From assembly GCF_002572525.1 (NCBI RefSeq), contig NZ_PDBS01000006.1, positions 1-64,000 of the forward strand: a stretch of DNA of 64,000 bases, in the 5' to 3' direction. Below the pieces are notes generated by a model. It did not search any database. It was not told the DNA's origin and saw only the letters and a program-made list of their open reading frames with translations. The position numbers and the translations under genes are program-made. Within the stretch, counting starts at the first letter, position 1. Every line of letters begins with the position of its first letter. Source of the stretch: Natrinema sp. CBA1119 (GTDB taxonomy: Archaea > Halobacteriota > Halobacteria > Halobacteriales > Natrialbaceae). Below, one piece after another: positions 55,476-63,923 of the stretch.

Positions 55476-56597
55476 TTAGTCGAAGAGATCGAAGGTGTAG
55501 ATGTTGTCGAGGTACTCGTCGCGGATGTTAACGCCCCAGCTGTCGTGCCTGTAGACCGCATCGAGGACATCCTGCTGTTTGTCGTCCATCTTGTCGCCGC
55601 GGATGTATTTGATCAGGGCGTCGTCGAGCGAGCCGTCGTGATCGCCGCGGAACCGTGACATCTGCGTCGAAAAGAAGTGCCTGAAGTAGTGCAGATCAAC
55701 GTCTTCTCGACTGTCTTCACCGGTGATTCCGTAGCGTTTTCCGTACTTCTGGATGATCTGCTGATACATCGCCGAGCCACTCATCCGTCCGTACGTCCCG
55801 CCGATCGGTTTGAGGCCTGTGAAGAGTGGATGTGGTGGCTCGGTCTCTGGCCGGATCGTGAGGTACTGGAGCAACGCTTGCTTCAGTTCGGCGTCGATCG
55901 GGACGATCGCAGGATTCTCTCGCTTATTGCCGTTCGTTCGTTTCTCGCCCTCAACAACGTCGCCCTCGCTGAAGTTCCCGTAGACGTAGATCGAGTCTGG
56001 TTTGTCTCTGATTTCCTCTTTGAGCTCGATACCCTGCTCGTCGAGCCACTCGAGGTAGGAAGGGTGATCGATGTGAACGCACTTCAGGTCCGTGTTCACG
56101 CAGGCACCTCGTCGAAACCCATACTTCAAGCTGTACAGGGCGAGTAATTGGATCTGTGGTTGCGGGATCGATTTCAGGAATCCCGATATCTCTGCAACGG
56201 TGTGATGGACGCGATCAGGCGAGCTCGTGTCTAGGTCTGTTCGGGAGAGGACGTAGCCCGCGGGGTTGGACTCGGTCTGGTTCATCGTCATCAGTTCTTT
56301 ATAGAATGCCGACGATTCGGCCAGCTTGTTGTGGATGCCGCGATCATTCGCGCCTTTCTCTTCGAGGTAGTCCTTGTAGTCGAAGAGGTCCTGGACCGAG
56401 GCATCTAGGACACCCATTCCGCGATCGCCCAGGAACTGCTGGAGTGCCGTTTCGTTCTCGTTTTGCTGGAGAACCTGCCTGAGTCCTTCGGTCGTTCCTG
56501 GTGCGAGGTCTTCGTGGTCTTTGAGCTCCAACCAGTCGGCGACCGGGTCTGACGACGTGAAGATGTCCTCGACGTCGATCTCACCGTAGTCTGTCAT
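55476..56597 (-). CDS. Tyrosine recombinase/integrase (DUF5805-linked)
   Basis: The 373-aa recombinase starts at MTDYGEIDVEDIFTSSDPVADWLELKD. The catalytic domain has Arg in SLKYGFRRGACVN, Lys/basic residues near KRTNGNKRENP, HYFRHFFSTQ (H-x-x-R) and a C-terminal Tyr-rich segment AVYRHDSWG.NIRDEYLDNIY. Its ATG overlaps the TGA of the upstream DUF5805 gene by 4 bases (ATGA), a conserved haloarchaeal pairing. It probably mediates integration of the element that begins right of the ISH8. Confidence 0.85.
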   Translation of the reverse strand: MTDYGEIDVEDIFTSSDPVADWLELKDHEDLAPGTTEGLRQVLQQNENETALQQFLGDRGMGVLDASVQDLFDYKDYLEEKGANDRGIHNKLAESSAFYKELMTMNQTESNPAGYVLSRTDLDTSSPDRVHHTVAEISGFLKSIPQPQIQLLALYSLKYGFRRGACVNTDLKCVHIDHPSYLEWLDEQGIELKEEIRDKPDSIYVYGNFSEGDVVEGEKRTNGNKRENPAIVPIDAELKQALLQYLTIRPETEPPHPLFTGLKPIGGTYGRMSGSAMYQQIIQKYGKRYGITGEDSREDVDLHYFRHFFSTQMSRFRGDHDGSLDDALIKYIRGDKMDDKQQDVLDAVYRHDSWGVNIRDEYLDNIYTFDLFD

Positions 56598-56974
56598 TCG
56601 GTCAACACCCACCCGCCGTTTGTTGGGCTGTACTCGACGGTGCCTTCTCGCATGAGTTCCTCCAGTTGGTTGCTGACTTCCTCGGCGATGTCGCCAGTGA
56701 TCAGTTCGCCGAGTTCGTCTTCACTGATCCCGTCCCTCGAGGAGAGGTTGCGGACGATCGTGTCTTGGATGATGGTGGCGATTTCCTCATCGGGAGACGA
56801 CCGACCTTCTTCGAACTGGACGTGCGGTTCGTCTGCTTCTTCGTTGTGCTCGTAGCCCCACTGGCGTCGGCCAGCGCGAGCCATGCGACGGACGTACTCC
56901 GAGAAGGAGACGCCCATCTCGTCTGCATCGGCCGCCCACTCTTCAGGGACGGTGGCTTGCTTCGTATCTACCAT
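56594..56974 (-). CDS. DUF5805-type protein with ribbon-helix-helix-like start
   Basis: From MVDTKQATVPEEWAADADEMGVSFSEYVRRMARAGRRQWG the 126-aa product has an RHH-like N-terminus. An acidic linker follows, then IATIIQDTIVRNLSSRDGISEDELGELITGDIAEEVSNQLEELMREGTVEY, a helical C-terminal domain. It is likely a DNA-binding accessory or directionality factor for the coupled integrase (inferred from the operon). A truncated paralogue lies at 37159-37449. Confidence 0.75.
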   Translation of the reverse strand: MVDTKQATVPEEWAADADEMGVSFSEYVRRMARAGRRQWGYEHNEEADEPHVQFEEGRSSPDEEIATIIQDTIVRNLSSRDGISEDELGELITGDIAEEVSNQLEELMREGTVEYSPTNGGWVLTE

Positions 56975-57202
56975 GGCGCAAAACATTTTATGGGTTGTAT
57001 CATACTTAATACCTTTACGTTCAGCAATTTCATATACGGCGATAAGACCGATGTATATTTATGTACTAATTCCATGCGGAAGGAGTGGGAAAAAGAGTCT
57101 GATAGAATAGGTATTTAGTGTGATAGTGAGACGGCGTCGGGGTCGCCTCTAATCGCATGCAGACGGTTCGAATCCGGCCGCGTAGGATTGGGAAAGTCCG
57201 GA

Positions 57203-57292
57203 CTGTCAGTCGGTTCGACCGACTGAGAGCGCGACCATACTACTTGAATCACGATATGGTCGCGCTGTCAGTCCGCGATCCACGCTGTCAGT
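57203..57292. repeat. Att-like structured region next to the minimal integrase gene
   Basis: CTGTCAGT occurs three times (57203, 57265, 57285). CAGTCGGT-TCG-ACCGACTG is a perfect hairpin at 57207-57225. AGCGCGACCATA (57228-57239) is perfectly inverted at 57255-57266. A T-arm-like GGTTCGAATCC lies just before, at 57165-57175. Clustered direct and inverted repeats beside an integrase suggest a recombination site. Confidence 0.55.
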
Positions 57293-57381
57293 ATTCCGGT
57301 AGATAGCCGAAACTGCGCGAGATATTATCGAGACTCTGAGATAGATCAATGAAATATTCAGAAGTCGGTGGTTGCGCTGGG

Positions 57382-57984
57382 TTAAATAGTCTCGAAATGG
57401 TCGTAGGCCCGCTCCGTCGTGAGCACAGTCCGGTGCCGAAGGCGATTTCGAACGTCGTACAGTGTATTTCCATCTTCCACCTGGAGCATCCGCCAGGGAA
57501 CGCTGTGGCGGAGCGTGTGGGCGGAGACGTCGGAGGCGGTTCCACGGCCCTCGAAGGAGAAGGGGCGAACGTCAGCTCTCTTCGCGCAGCGCTGGACGAC
57601 ATCGTTGATGGCCTTCGGTGAGAGTCGGGAACTCTTCTGCGACGGGAACAGCGCGATGTGTTCGTCGTCTCGAGTCTCAAGATACGCGGTCAACGTGCTG
57701 ATTGTCCCGAGACCCCCAGTCTGATCGAGTTCGAACATGGCCGGTCGTGGGCTTCGGTCGGTGGGGTAGTCCTTCTGGATCCGTCCAGGTATCCGCAACT
57801 TCTCTTCCTCGAGGTCGAGCATGGCGCGATTCACACTCGACAGTTCAGCGCGTCGGAGCGCTGTGTCGTAGAGGATGGTCACGATCGCGTCGTCACGGGT
57901 AGGGTGGCGGCCGTCGTGAGCTGCATCGCGGAGGCGATCGACTTGGTCTGGCTTCAGCCAGTGGACCTCGTCGTCGACAGTCAT
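57382..57984 (-). CDS. Minimal tyrosine recombinase (catalytic domain only)
   Basis: This 200-aa recombinase consists almost only of the catalytic domain. Arg lies in YDTALRRAELSSV, Lys in GRIQKDYP, SAHTLRHS is the H-x-x-R box, RLRHRTVLTTERAYDHF contains the second His and the Tyr nucleophile. The N-terminal core-binding domain is absent, and the N-terminus HWLKPDQVDRLRDAAH begins as catalytic domains do. All catalytic residues are present, so this is probably a true short family and not a fragment. Strong repeats lie ~90-180 bases beyond its 3' end. Confidence 0.8.
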   Translation of the reverse strand: MTVDDEVHWLKPDQVDRLRDAAHDGRHPTRDDAIVTILYDTALRRAELSSVNRAMLDLEEEKLRIPGRIQKDYPTDRSPRPAMFELDQTGGLGTISTLTAYLETRDDEHIALFPSQKSSRLSPKAINDVVQRCAKRADVRPFSFEGRGTASDVSAHTLRHSVPWRMLQVEDGNTLYDVRNRLRHRTVLTTERAYDHFETI

Positions 57985-58612
57985 GGTACACCCCGTTTCG
58001 AAACAGAAATAAAGTAACTTCCGATTCCATTATAAAATAGAACGATTCTCGAGAACCAGATCAGAGAATGCCGCGCAGCACAGTGATTCTGCTACGAGAA
58101 AGGTGGTTCTGACATCGTCTACCCTCGTGGTGCGTCGGGCCGCCCCCGCAAACCGGCCATCTGACGACCGGTTCCACCGGTAGTCACCGGTCAAGCGCGC
58201 CTCTTTGTGAGTGGCTACGCTGTCGTGTCGGCAGCTGATCGCCGCCAGCGACAGCACCCTCCTCGCTCAGCGTAGCTCACTTGTTACCAACGACACATCA
58301 GGACAGAATCGGAGACTTAGATTGGGTTAGCTGCCGACGCTTTGTGAGGTACTGTCCCTTGGATTTTGTGGATCGGGTGCTCAGAGACACAAATGATGGC
58401 ATAATGACTCTGGCCAAGCGATTAGACATGAACGAGAAGAATGAACAACGTAGTCAGACAAGTCGCTGGATTCGAGTTTGGGAGGGCCTAATGACGAAAG
58501 CAGTTGCCGTCCGCAAGTGAGAATACAAATCTATTTTTAAGTAGGTGAACAACGGCTACGTGGCCTGAAAGCGGCCCCCGGTGATAGGACACCGGGCACC
58601 AACGCTGCCCAA
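57985..58612. other. Intergenic region without a supported gene
   Basis: An 80-codon plus-strand frame at 58281-58520 has mixed composition and no recognisable pattern; I do not call it. A-rich/T-rich sequence at ~58527-58545 (CTATTTTTAAGT) may be a promoter for the 58613 gene. GC-rich inverted segments occur at ~58150-58200. Confidence 0.4.
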
Positions 58613-58921
58613 ATGACAGCACCAGACACTACACGGTCACGGAGTGATAACTCTGTCCGTCACCCGAACGGGGATGGTGAGAGTGCCTCCACTCCAGAAT
58701 GTGACCCACGACTCAGACGAATCGTTCAATACGCAAGTGATAACGGTGGTTCCACTACGCGTAGGGACATAGCCGTTAGAAGCGACTGGGAAATCCAGAC
58801 GGTAAATCAACTCCTCGCCAGTCTTGAGAAGCACTACTTTGTCCATCTAATTGAATACGAAGTCCATTGCATCGTCTTGCTGATGCTGAGAGGAGAGTTC
58901 CTCATACAGGAGGGACTCTGA
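58613..58921 (+). CDS. Small winged-helix DNA-binding protein (paralogue of 37833 gene)
   Basis: The 102-aa product has DPRLRRIVQYASDNGGSTTRRDIAVRSDWEIQTVNQLLASLEKHYFV. It matches the 37833-38135 protein in design (DPRTRRIVEFADSYAG.TTAKDIANRTGW). It is followed after one base by a DUF7344 gene, so the pair is conserved as a unit. Confidence 0.7.
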   Translation: MTAPDTTRSRSDNSVRHPNGDGESASTPECDPRLRRIVQYASDNGGSTTRRDIAVRSDWEIQTVNQLLASLEKHYFVHLIEYEVHCIVLLMLRGEFLIQEGL

Positions 58922-58922
58922 G

Positions 58923-59285
58923 ATGAAAGAGTTGCAGAAAATTTCATTATCACTAAATGACTCATTCGAGGCACTATCAAATAGCCGACGACGACGGGTG
59001 ATCCTCTTGATTTCGCGTTCGAAGGAACCGATCCCTGCCAGCGATCTTGCACGCGAAATTGCAGCCAATGAGAATCAAATCGATCCCAATCAAGTCACAG
59101 GGAAACAACGTTCGAGAGTCTATATCGCCCTCATTCAATCGCATTTGGGTCTTCTCGATGGACTTGGTGTCGTCGAATTCGACGAGCGAGCGAAACTAGT
59201 GGCTGAGACAGACAACACCCAGCCTCTTGCTAACTACATCGAGCTACTGAGGAGAAACTGCAACGTTGAACGAGGGGGCACATGA
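58923..59285 (+). CDS. DUF7344-type winged-helix protein
   Basis: The 120-aa product has DSFEALSNSRRRRVILLISRSKEPIPASDLAREIAANEN and RSRVYIALIQSHLGLLDGLGVVEFDERAKLV. It closely parallels 37447-37836 residue by residue in the core. It probably dimerises or cooperates with its partner gene product to control local genes. A third, divergent DUF7344 protein follows. Confidence 0.78.
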   Translation: MKELQKISLSLNDSFEALSNSRRRRVILLISRSKEPIPASDLAREIAANENQIDPNQVTGKQRSRVYIALIQSHLGLLDGLGVVEFDERAKLVAETDNTQPLANYIELLRRNCNVERGGT

Positions 59286-59351
59286 CGGTTAGTTCGTCCG
59301 TTGTGATGAGTGTCGTTACTGCCAGCATAGTTGGGAACAGCGAGGTGTGGA

Positions 59352-59765
59352 ATGAGTAACGATCCACCACCATGGCTTGGAACCATCTCCACCTTTGTAG
59401 CAGTTAAGGCAAATCAAGAGGAAGTGATCACGATGTGCTCGTTGCTGGCGAACCGTCGTCGCCAACTCGTGATTCTCTACCTACTCAATCGTGACCCGGA
59501 TGAGTGGATATCAATGGAAGAGATTGCACGTTGGGTTACAGCAGTTAGATACGAATACTCCCTCGAAGAGGCCAAAGGTGCAGATTACCGGAATATCCGC
59601 GAGTCACTCCGACATACGCATCTCAGGACTTTAGCTGATGCTGGGGTCATTAAGTACGATGCTCAGCAGACACGTGTTACACCTGATGCTCGCTTACCGG
59701 AAGTGGGTCGAGTCTTCTTGCATCTCCTCCTCTTGTCATCAGATGTCGATGGTATGATGTCCTGA
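59352..59765 (+). CDS. Third, divergent DUF7344-like winged-helix protein
   Basis: The 137-aa product has MCSLLANRRRQLVILYLLNRDPDEWISMEEIARWVTAVRYEY. The LANRRRQLVILYLL start equals the SNSRRRRVILS motif of the others. RESLRHTHLRTLADAGVIKYDAQQTRV follows, and a hydrophobic end, VFLHLLLLSS. ATG 59352 is preferred over GTG 59331. Confidence 0.7.
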   Translation: MSNDPPPWLGTISTFVAVKANQEEVITMCSLLANRRRQLVILYLLNRDPDEWISMEEIARWVTAVRYEYSLEEAKGADYRNIRESLRHTHLRTLADAGVIKYDAQQTRVTPDARLPEVGRVFLHLLLLSSDVDGMMS

Positions 59766-60006
59766 GAGGGGAATCGCCCCCCGTTTCTCAGGGCGAACCA
59801 CAATAGTACCGTTGAACAACCTCAATGACCGGATTATATCGGGAGGCACGGATATTCTGCTCTTGTCAGTCCTGTACTTATAATCATCCATTGCGTCTTT
59901 CGAAGCGGCTGTGCGTAGACCATGCCGAAGAGGGTGAATATCGGACGGCTAGCTAAAATCGTACAATCAGCCATTGTTGATATGGCCTCTTCCCCTTCTA
60001 GTTACT

Positions 60007-60411
60007 GTGAAAGAACACAACCAGAGACCAACGCACAAAGATAGCCGGGATGACCAGTTATACCCCCAGACAGATCAAGGGTCTTCTAAGGAGAGATCGA
60101 GGATACAAAATATTGACGAAACATCAGATAAGGTGGGGGATCTTAATCAGCCTGAATTACCCGTCGAAGGGCGTGTCATTTGCTGGCTAACTCGCAAAGA
60201 GGATGGCGCAATTGTCATGGGTGATCTCTGTCCTCCAGGAAATTATACACTCATCCCCTGTCCGGAAGAGAGTAAGCCTAACGAATTGCGAGGCGAAAAT
60301 ATCGCAGGCAACCACGCGGGGTGGTTTAGTACTTCAGGAGATATGTCGCTCGAACACACAGTTCCAAACACCGCTGGAGTGTACCTTCTCGTAAAATCGA
60401 CCCAAGAATAA
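60007..60411 (+). CDS. Hypothetical protein, first gene of a two-gene unit
   Basis: From GTG 60007 (or TTG 59974) the 134-aa protein has a polar, disordered first half. The beta-rich second half reads EGRVICWLTRKEDGAIVMGDLCPPGNYTLIPCPEE, then GWFSTSGDMSLEHTVPNTAGVYLLVKS. It contains two Cys near PxNY. Its TAA overlaps the next ATG by one base. No family is recognised. Confidence 0.5.
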   Translation: MKEHNQRPTHKDSRDDQLYPQTDQGSSKERSRIQNIDETSDKVGDLNQPELPVEGRVICWLTRKEDGAIVMGDLCPPGNYTLIPCPEESKPNELRGENIAGNHAGWFSTSGDMSLEHTVPNTAGVYLLVKSTQE

Positions 60412-60611
60412 TGTCACTTGAAATAGTTGAGATTACCTTAGATTGTCCGTCTTGTGGATCAAGGGTTTCTTGGACATATGATGAGGAAAACGGGATATAC
60501 CGTGACCTGAAGGGCTGTCCAGGAGCACAGTGCATGTTGACTTTCAACCTCGGCATCCATGAAATATCCATAGAAAGGGCAAACGAGATCAGAGAAAATC
60601 AGTCTCCCTGA
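60411..60611 (+). CDS. Small zinc-ribbon-like protein
   Basis: The 66-aa product reads EIVEITLDCPSCGSRVSWTYDEENGIYRDLKGCPGAQCMLTF. CPSC and CPGAQC could together bind one zinc. It is coupled to the upstream gene through TAATG. Such mini-ribbons act as DNA, RNA or protein adaptors, but its role is unknown. Confidence 0.55.
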   Translation: MSLEIVEITLDCPSCGSRVSWTYDEENGIYRDLKGCPGAQCMLTFNLGIHEISIERANEIRENQSP

Positions 60612-60662
60612 GACGCACAACTCGTCGATAACTCTCAGCACCTATACAGACACTCAATATCT

Positions 60663-60938
60663 TCACTCCGCCGCTGGGAGAGTGACGCGGAGTTCACCGT
60701 CGACTTCGTAGAAATACCCCCGCTCAAGGAGCCTTGTAATTGCATGGTTTGCATCTCCTGGCTCAAGTGTCAGGCGGTCAGTTGCGCAGAGAATGTCGAC
60801 CGCACGGTCTTGATCGATTGACGGGGCCTGCTGGTTACTGTCCTCGGTGTCTGAGTCGGATATCTCAGCAGAAAGGACAACGTATGCCTCGGTGATCCAC
60901 TCGGGGAGCGGGGGACGAGGGTTATCGGCCAGATGCAT
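60663..60938 (-). CDS. Hypothetical haloarchaeal protein with winged-helix-like end
   Basis: The 91-aa product is MHLADNPRPPLPEWITEAYVVLSAEISD..., then DRAVDILCATDRLTLEPGDANHAITRLLERGYFYEVDGELRVT. The second half looks like a winged helix (helices followed by an EVDGELRVT wing). It is convergent with the zinc-ribbon unit. A possible divergent promoter is shared with the DNA upstream of the IS6 element. Confidence 0.55.
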   Translation of the reverse strand: MHLADNPRPPLPEWITEAYVVLSAEISDSDTEDSNQQAPSIDQDRAVDILCATDRLTLEPGDANHAITRLLERGYFYEVDGELRVTLPAAE

Positions 60939-61001
60939 GTATCACTTCACCTGCACATCTGATGCTCAGTGCGATGCTGCTTAACTGTATTCCCTATTGG
61001 A

Positions 61002-61694
61002 GGGGCCGTGTTAAGTTAGGAATGAGGCGGTCGAAGTTCTGGATGCCTATGGCCAAAACTGACCGCCTCGCCGTCTCTACTGGATGGATCGACTTGGAGT
61101 TTGTGGAGCGAGAGCGGACACCCCGCGAGATCATTGAAAAGGGTATTCGCCATCATCTTGCGGGAGTCTCGCTTTCGAATACAGTTACGCTGCTTGAGGA
61201 TTTGGGTGTCGAACGGAGTCGAACAGCGGTCCACAATTGGGTGCAGAAGGCCGATCTACAGCCGGCGGACGGCGCAAGCCCGGATCGCGTCGCGGTTGAT
61301 CAGAAGGCGATCCGAATCAACGACCAGCAGTACTGGCTGTACGCCGCAGTCGATCCAGAAACGAACAGAATCCTTCATTTACGGCTGTTTCCGACGTATA
61401 CGATCCCGATTGCACGGGAGTTTCTCACCGGGCTAACCGAGAAACACGACGTCGAAGACGCCCTGTTTCTCGTCGACGACGCCGACGATCTGATCGGCGG
61501 GCTCCGCCGAGAAGGCCTCAGCTACCGCGTTCAATTACACGGCGACAGAAACCAGATCGAACGTGTCTTTAGAGAGGTACAACGACGAACATCATCGTTT
61601 TCAAACTGCTTCAGCCACGTCGATCCAGTCACCGCAGAAACCTGGCTTCAAGCCCATGCCGTCTGGTGGAATCATGCTTAAGTTAACACGACCC
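61002..61694 (+). mobile_element. IS6-type insertion sequence
   Basis: About 690 bp. The left end GGGGCCGTGTTAAGTTAGG and the inverted right end GGGTCGTGTTAACTTAAG form imperfect terminal repeats. Flanks CTATTGGA and TGTATCCG do not match, so the 8-bp target duplication expected for IS6 is absent and recombination or deletion at one side is likely. It abuts a PadR gene fragment. Confidence 0.75.
61049..61681 (+). CDS. IS6-family transposase
   Basis: From MAKTDRLAVSTGWIDLEFVERERTP the ~210-aa product shows the haloarchaeal IS6 pattern. LSNTVTLLEDLGVERSRTAVHNWVQKADLQP is the HTH region. Catalytic Asp is in RVAVDQKAIRI, second Asp in LFLVDDADDL, Glu in DRNQIERVFREVQRRT. It appears complete. An ATG at 61022 would add nine residues. 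Confidence 0.85.
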   Translation: MAKTDRLAVSTGWIDLEFVERERTPREIIEKGIRHHLAGVSLSNTVTLLEDLGVERSRTAVHNWVQKADLQPADGASPDRVAVDQKAIRINDQQYWLYAAVDPETNRILHLRLFPTYTIPIAREFLTGLTEKHDVEDALFLVDDADDLIGGLRREGLSYRVQLHGDRNQIERVFREVQRRTSSFSNCFSHVDPVTAETWLQAHAVWWNHA

Positions 61695-61870
61695 TGTATC
61701 CGAATCTTGATACCGTCGTCAATAAGGACCTCGTCGAAAAAGGGCAGCTCGATAGGCGGACAAACTACTACGCAATCACAGAAAACGGCGAAGACGATAT
61801 CTTTAAGCAGAGAGAGAGAATCCCGCCGTTCACAGTAGACGCCGAACCTAATTTGCAGCGTTGCTGGTAG
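61694..61870 (+). pseudogene. PadR-family regulator, 3' fragment
   Basis: LYPNLDTVVNKDLVEKGQLDRRTNYYAITENGEDDIFKQRERIP aligns with LYPNLDTLVDKGLVDKSEKDQRTNIYNVTSRGRREIEARRE of the PadR protein at 22602-22877. The N-terminal half has been removed at the right border of the IS6 element. Confidence 0.8.
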
Positions 61871-61877
61871 GGTGTCC

Positions 61878-62989
61878 ATGGTCAAGACGACCGAAGCTAA
61901 GCAAGTCTGTCGCGCCGCCTCCACCGTTGTTTATCCAGCGCTCGATTTCGACATCAAACCCTGTGGGAGCTATACGAGAGAGGACTTCTTGGATGTCCTC
62001 TCTCGTGTCGCCTTTGAGCAGGAGTTCGCCAATACAGTCGGGAAAACGTACCAGCTTACTCACGGCGAGCCGTTGACGTCACGTCGACGGCTCGCAATGG
62101 ACTCGCAAAATCATTGCTCTACCACCTCCGAAACTTGGAGACGGACGCCATCGACGATCAGTTCGATGGCGTCCGCGACGATCTCTTCGATATTCTCCGG
62201 AAACAACGGCTGCTACCCGACTGTGTTGATGTTGCGATCGATCTCCACGAGTGGCGGTTTTACGGCGACGCAGACACTGACCACGCCCTACTCACCTATC
62301 CCGATCAGGGAACAAATCGAACGTACTGTTTTGCGATGATCTGTATCGTCGCACCAGGAACGCGATTCACGCTTGACGTGCTGGCGCTGGAGGCGAACGG
62401 CTTTCGCGCCAAGCGCGAAGCCGTTCGCTCGCTACTCGAAACGGCACATGAATACGTCTTGATCAGACACGTCTACCTCGATAGAGGGTTCTATCAAGTT
62501 CACGTCGTTGCGGAACTTGAACAATTCGACGTCGATTATATCGTCCGTGCACGCCCGAGTAAAGGGGTGAAAGCCCGTCTCAGCGCCGACGCTGAGATGG
62601 TCGTGGATGAGTATCTCATGCAACGAAAGCGTGACCCGACTGCCTCAGTTGCAGTGACTGTGTTTGCCGTTCCACATCGGACAACCGAGGACGAGCACGT
62701 CTGGTTCGTTACGAATCTCGACCTCGAAGCTGAGGCAGCGAACGCGTACGCGGCGGCGTTCCGCCGCCGCTGGGGGATCGAAACCTCCTATCGCCAGATC
62801 GGTGACTTTCTCCCGAGAACGTCGTCACCGACGTTCTCGGTACGGCTGTTCTACTTCCTGTTCGCGGTTTCGATGTACAATCTGTGGATCCTTGCAAATG
62901 TGCTCGTATCAGCTGGAGATGTGTCGGATAAACCGCCGATCTCGACGCGTATCTTCCGGGAATTCGTCGTTGTAATCGACTACGGATAG
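61878..62989 (+). pseudogene. ISH3-type transposase, frameshifted
   Basis: Two frames join near 62095-62110. The first (MVKTTEAKQVCRAASTVVYPALDFD...) should continue as LAKSLLYHLRNLETDAIDDQF. The second carries VDVAIDLHEWRFYGD, VYLDRGFYQVHVVAEL and RRRWGIETSYRQIGDFLPRT, the DDE and Y-(2)-R-(3)-E-like motifs of ISH3-type transposases, to a normal end at 62989. I did not find both terminal repeats. Confidence 0.75.
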
Positions 62990-63591
62990 GGGGAGATCAG
63001 TCCGACCGAGTTAATCGGTCAGAACGCCGTAATCGAGTGGATACGCTCAGAAACGCCACTGTTGGCGGCGTTTCTTCTCTCCCCTCCTCTCTGTTTCGCC
63101 CAGATTATCGGAGCGCCGCAATCCAAGTCGTTTGATCGACCAGCTTCACTCGGTCATCCGCGTTGAATCGGCAACTACTGTTTACGGCGAGGAGGATGTC
63201 ACCACGGCAGTTGTATGCCCGCCCGCCTTGGATTCACCCGTGTCAACCGGACCTGGTTCAATACGACTGGTCGCTACCGGGATACTCTTGGGGCGGTCGA
63301 TCGAAAACGCACCTGACGACGCGCATCTTCGAAGATGGTCCCGAGCAGGAGTCGGCGAAGACTGCTGTGCTACGCGAGCCAACAAGAGTTACCGTCGGTG
63401 CAAACTCGGCTTCTGCGGCGAGAATTTCGTCCGTCAAATCGCCTTGGCGGACCGCGGTCTGCGTCTTGATCTCTCACTCCTCGAGTCAGCTCGTCCGCGT
63501 CCCGCGAGTCGTGCCTCAGAATCGGAACCCTCCGGAAGTGCCGGATCCGTCGGCGTCTCGACGTGGACCAGCGTCGCTTCCCGTGTTGCGT
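62990..63591. other. Degenerate region without a supported intact gene
   Basis: A hairpin-like GACCGAGTTAATCGGTC lies at ~63004-63020. A plus-strand frame (63163 on) contains QYDWSLPGYSWGGRSKTHLTTRIFEDGPEQ, which reads like protein but is surrounded by low-quality sequence. It may be a gene relic of unknown family. Confidence 0.35.
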
Positions 63592-63744
63592 GACGAAGGT
63601 ACGACAACTCCGCCAGCTGACCTCTCCATGGAGATCGTCAACAAACTTAATGAGACATCACTAGACCGGCTTCGGGACATCGCCAGCTACGCCGACGCGT
63701 TGGCCGAACACAAGGAGCGCAAAACTCGTCTCGAGGAGGAGTCA
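63592..63744 (+). pseudogene. Fragment of a DUF6788-type gene
   Basis: PPADLSMEIVNKLNETSLDRLRDIASYADALAEHKERKTRLEEES parallels PPQEIPDDVVEMLNEQSPEVLKHIAQYAEELAEHREREARLAEQ of the intact gene at 25656. The conserved NRYYYWQW half is missing. Confidence 0.65.
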
Positions 63745-63923
63745 GTGGTTCGGGCGATCTGGTCGTTGCGTTCCGCGACCCGCTCTGCTTCGTCACAGCA
63801 AATCTGTTGCAGGAGATTCGCTGGCGTGACGGTGTCATCGCAGATTTTATACTAGAAAAATACAACAGATAAATTATATTAATGGCCAGTAGATTCATAT
63901 GATATCTTTATTATTTACAAATA

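Noticed and set aside
57125-57190. Possible tRNA gene
   Set aside because: Only a T-arm-like segment (GGTTCGAATCC) is convincing; no matching acceptor, D or anticodon stems could be folded. At most an att-site remnant.
58281-58520. 79-codon plus-strand frame
   Set aside because: No promoter at the start, no conserved pattern and composition unlike neighbouring genes.
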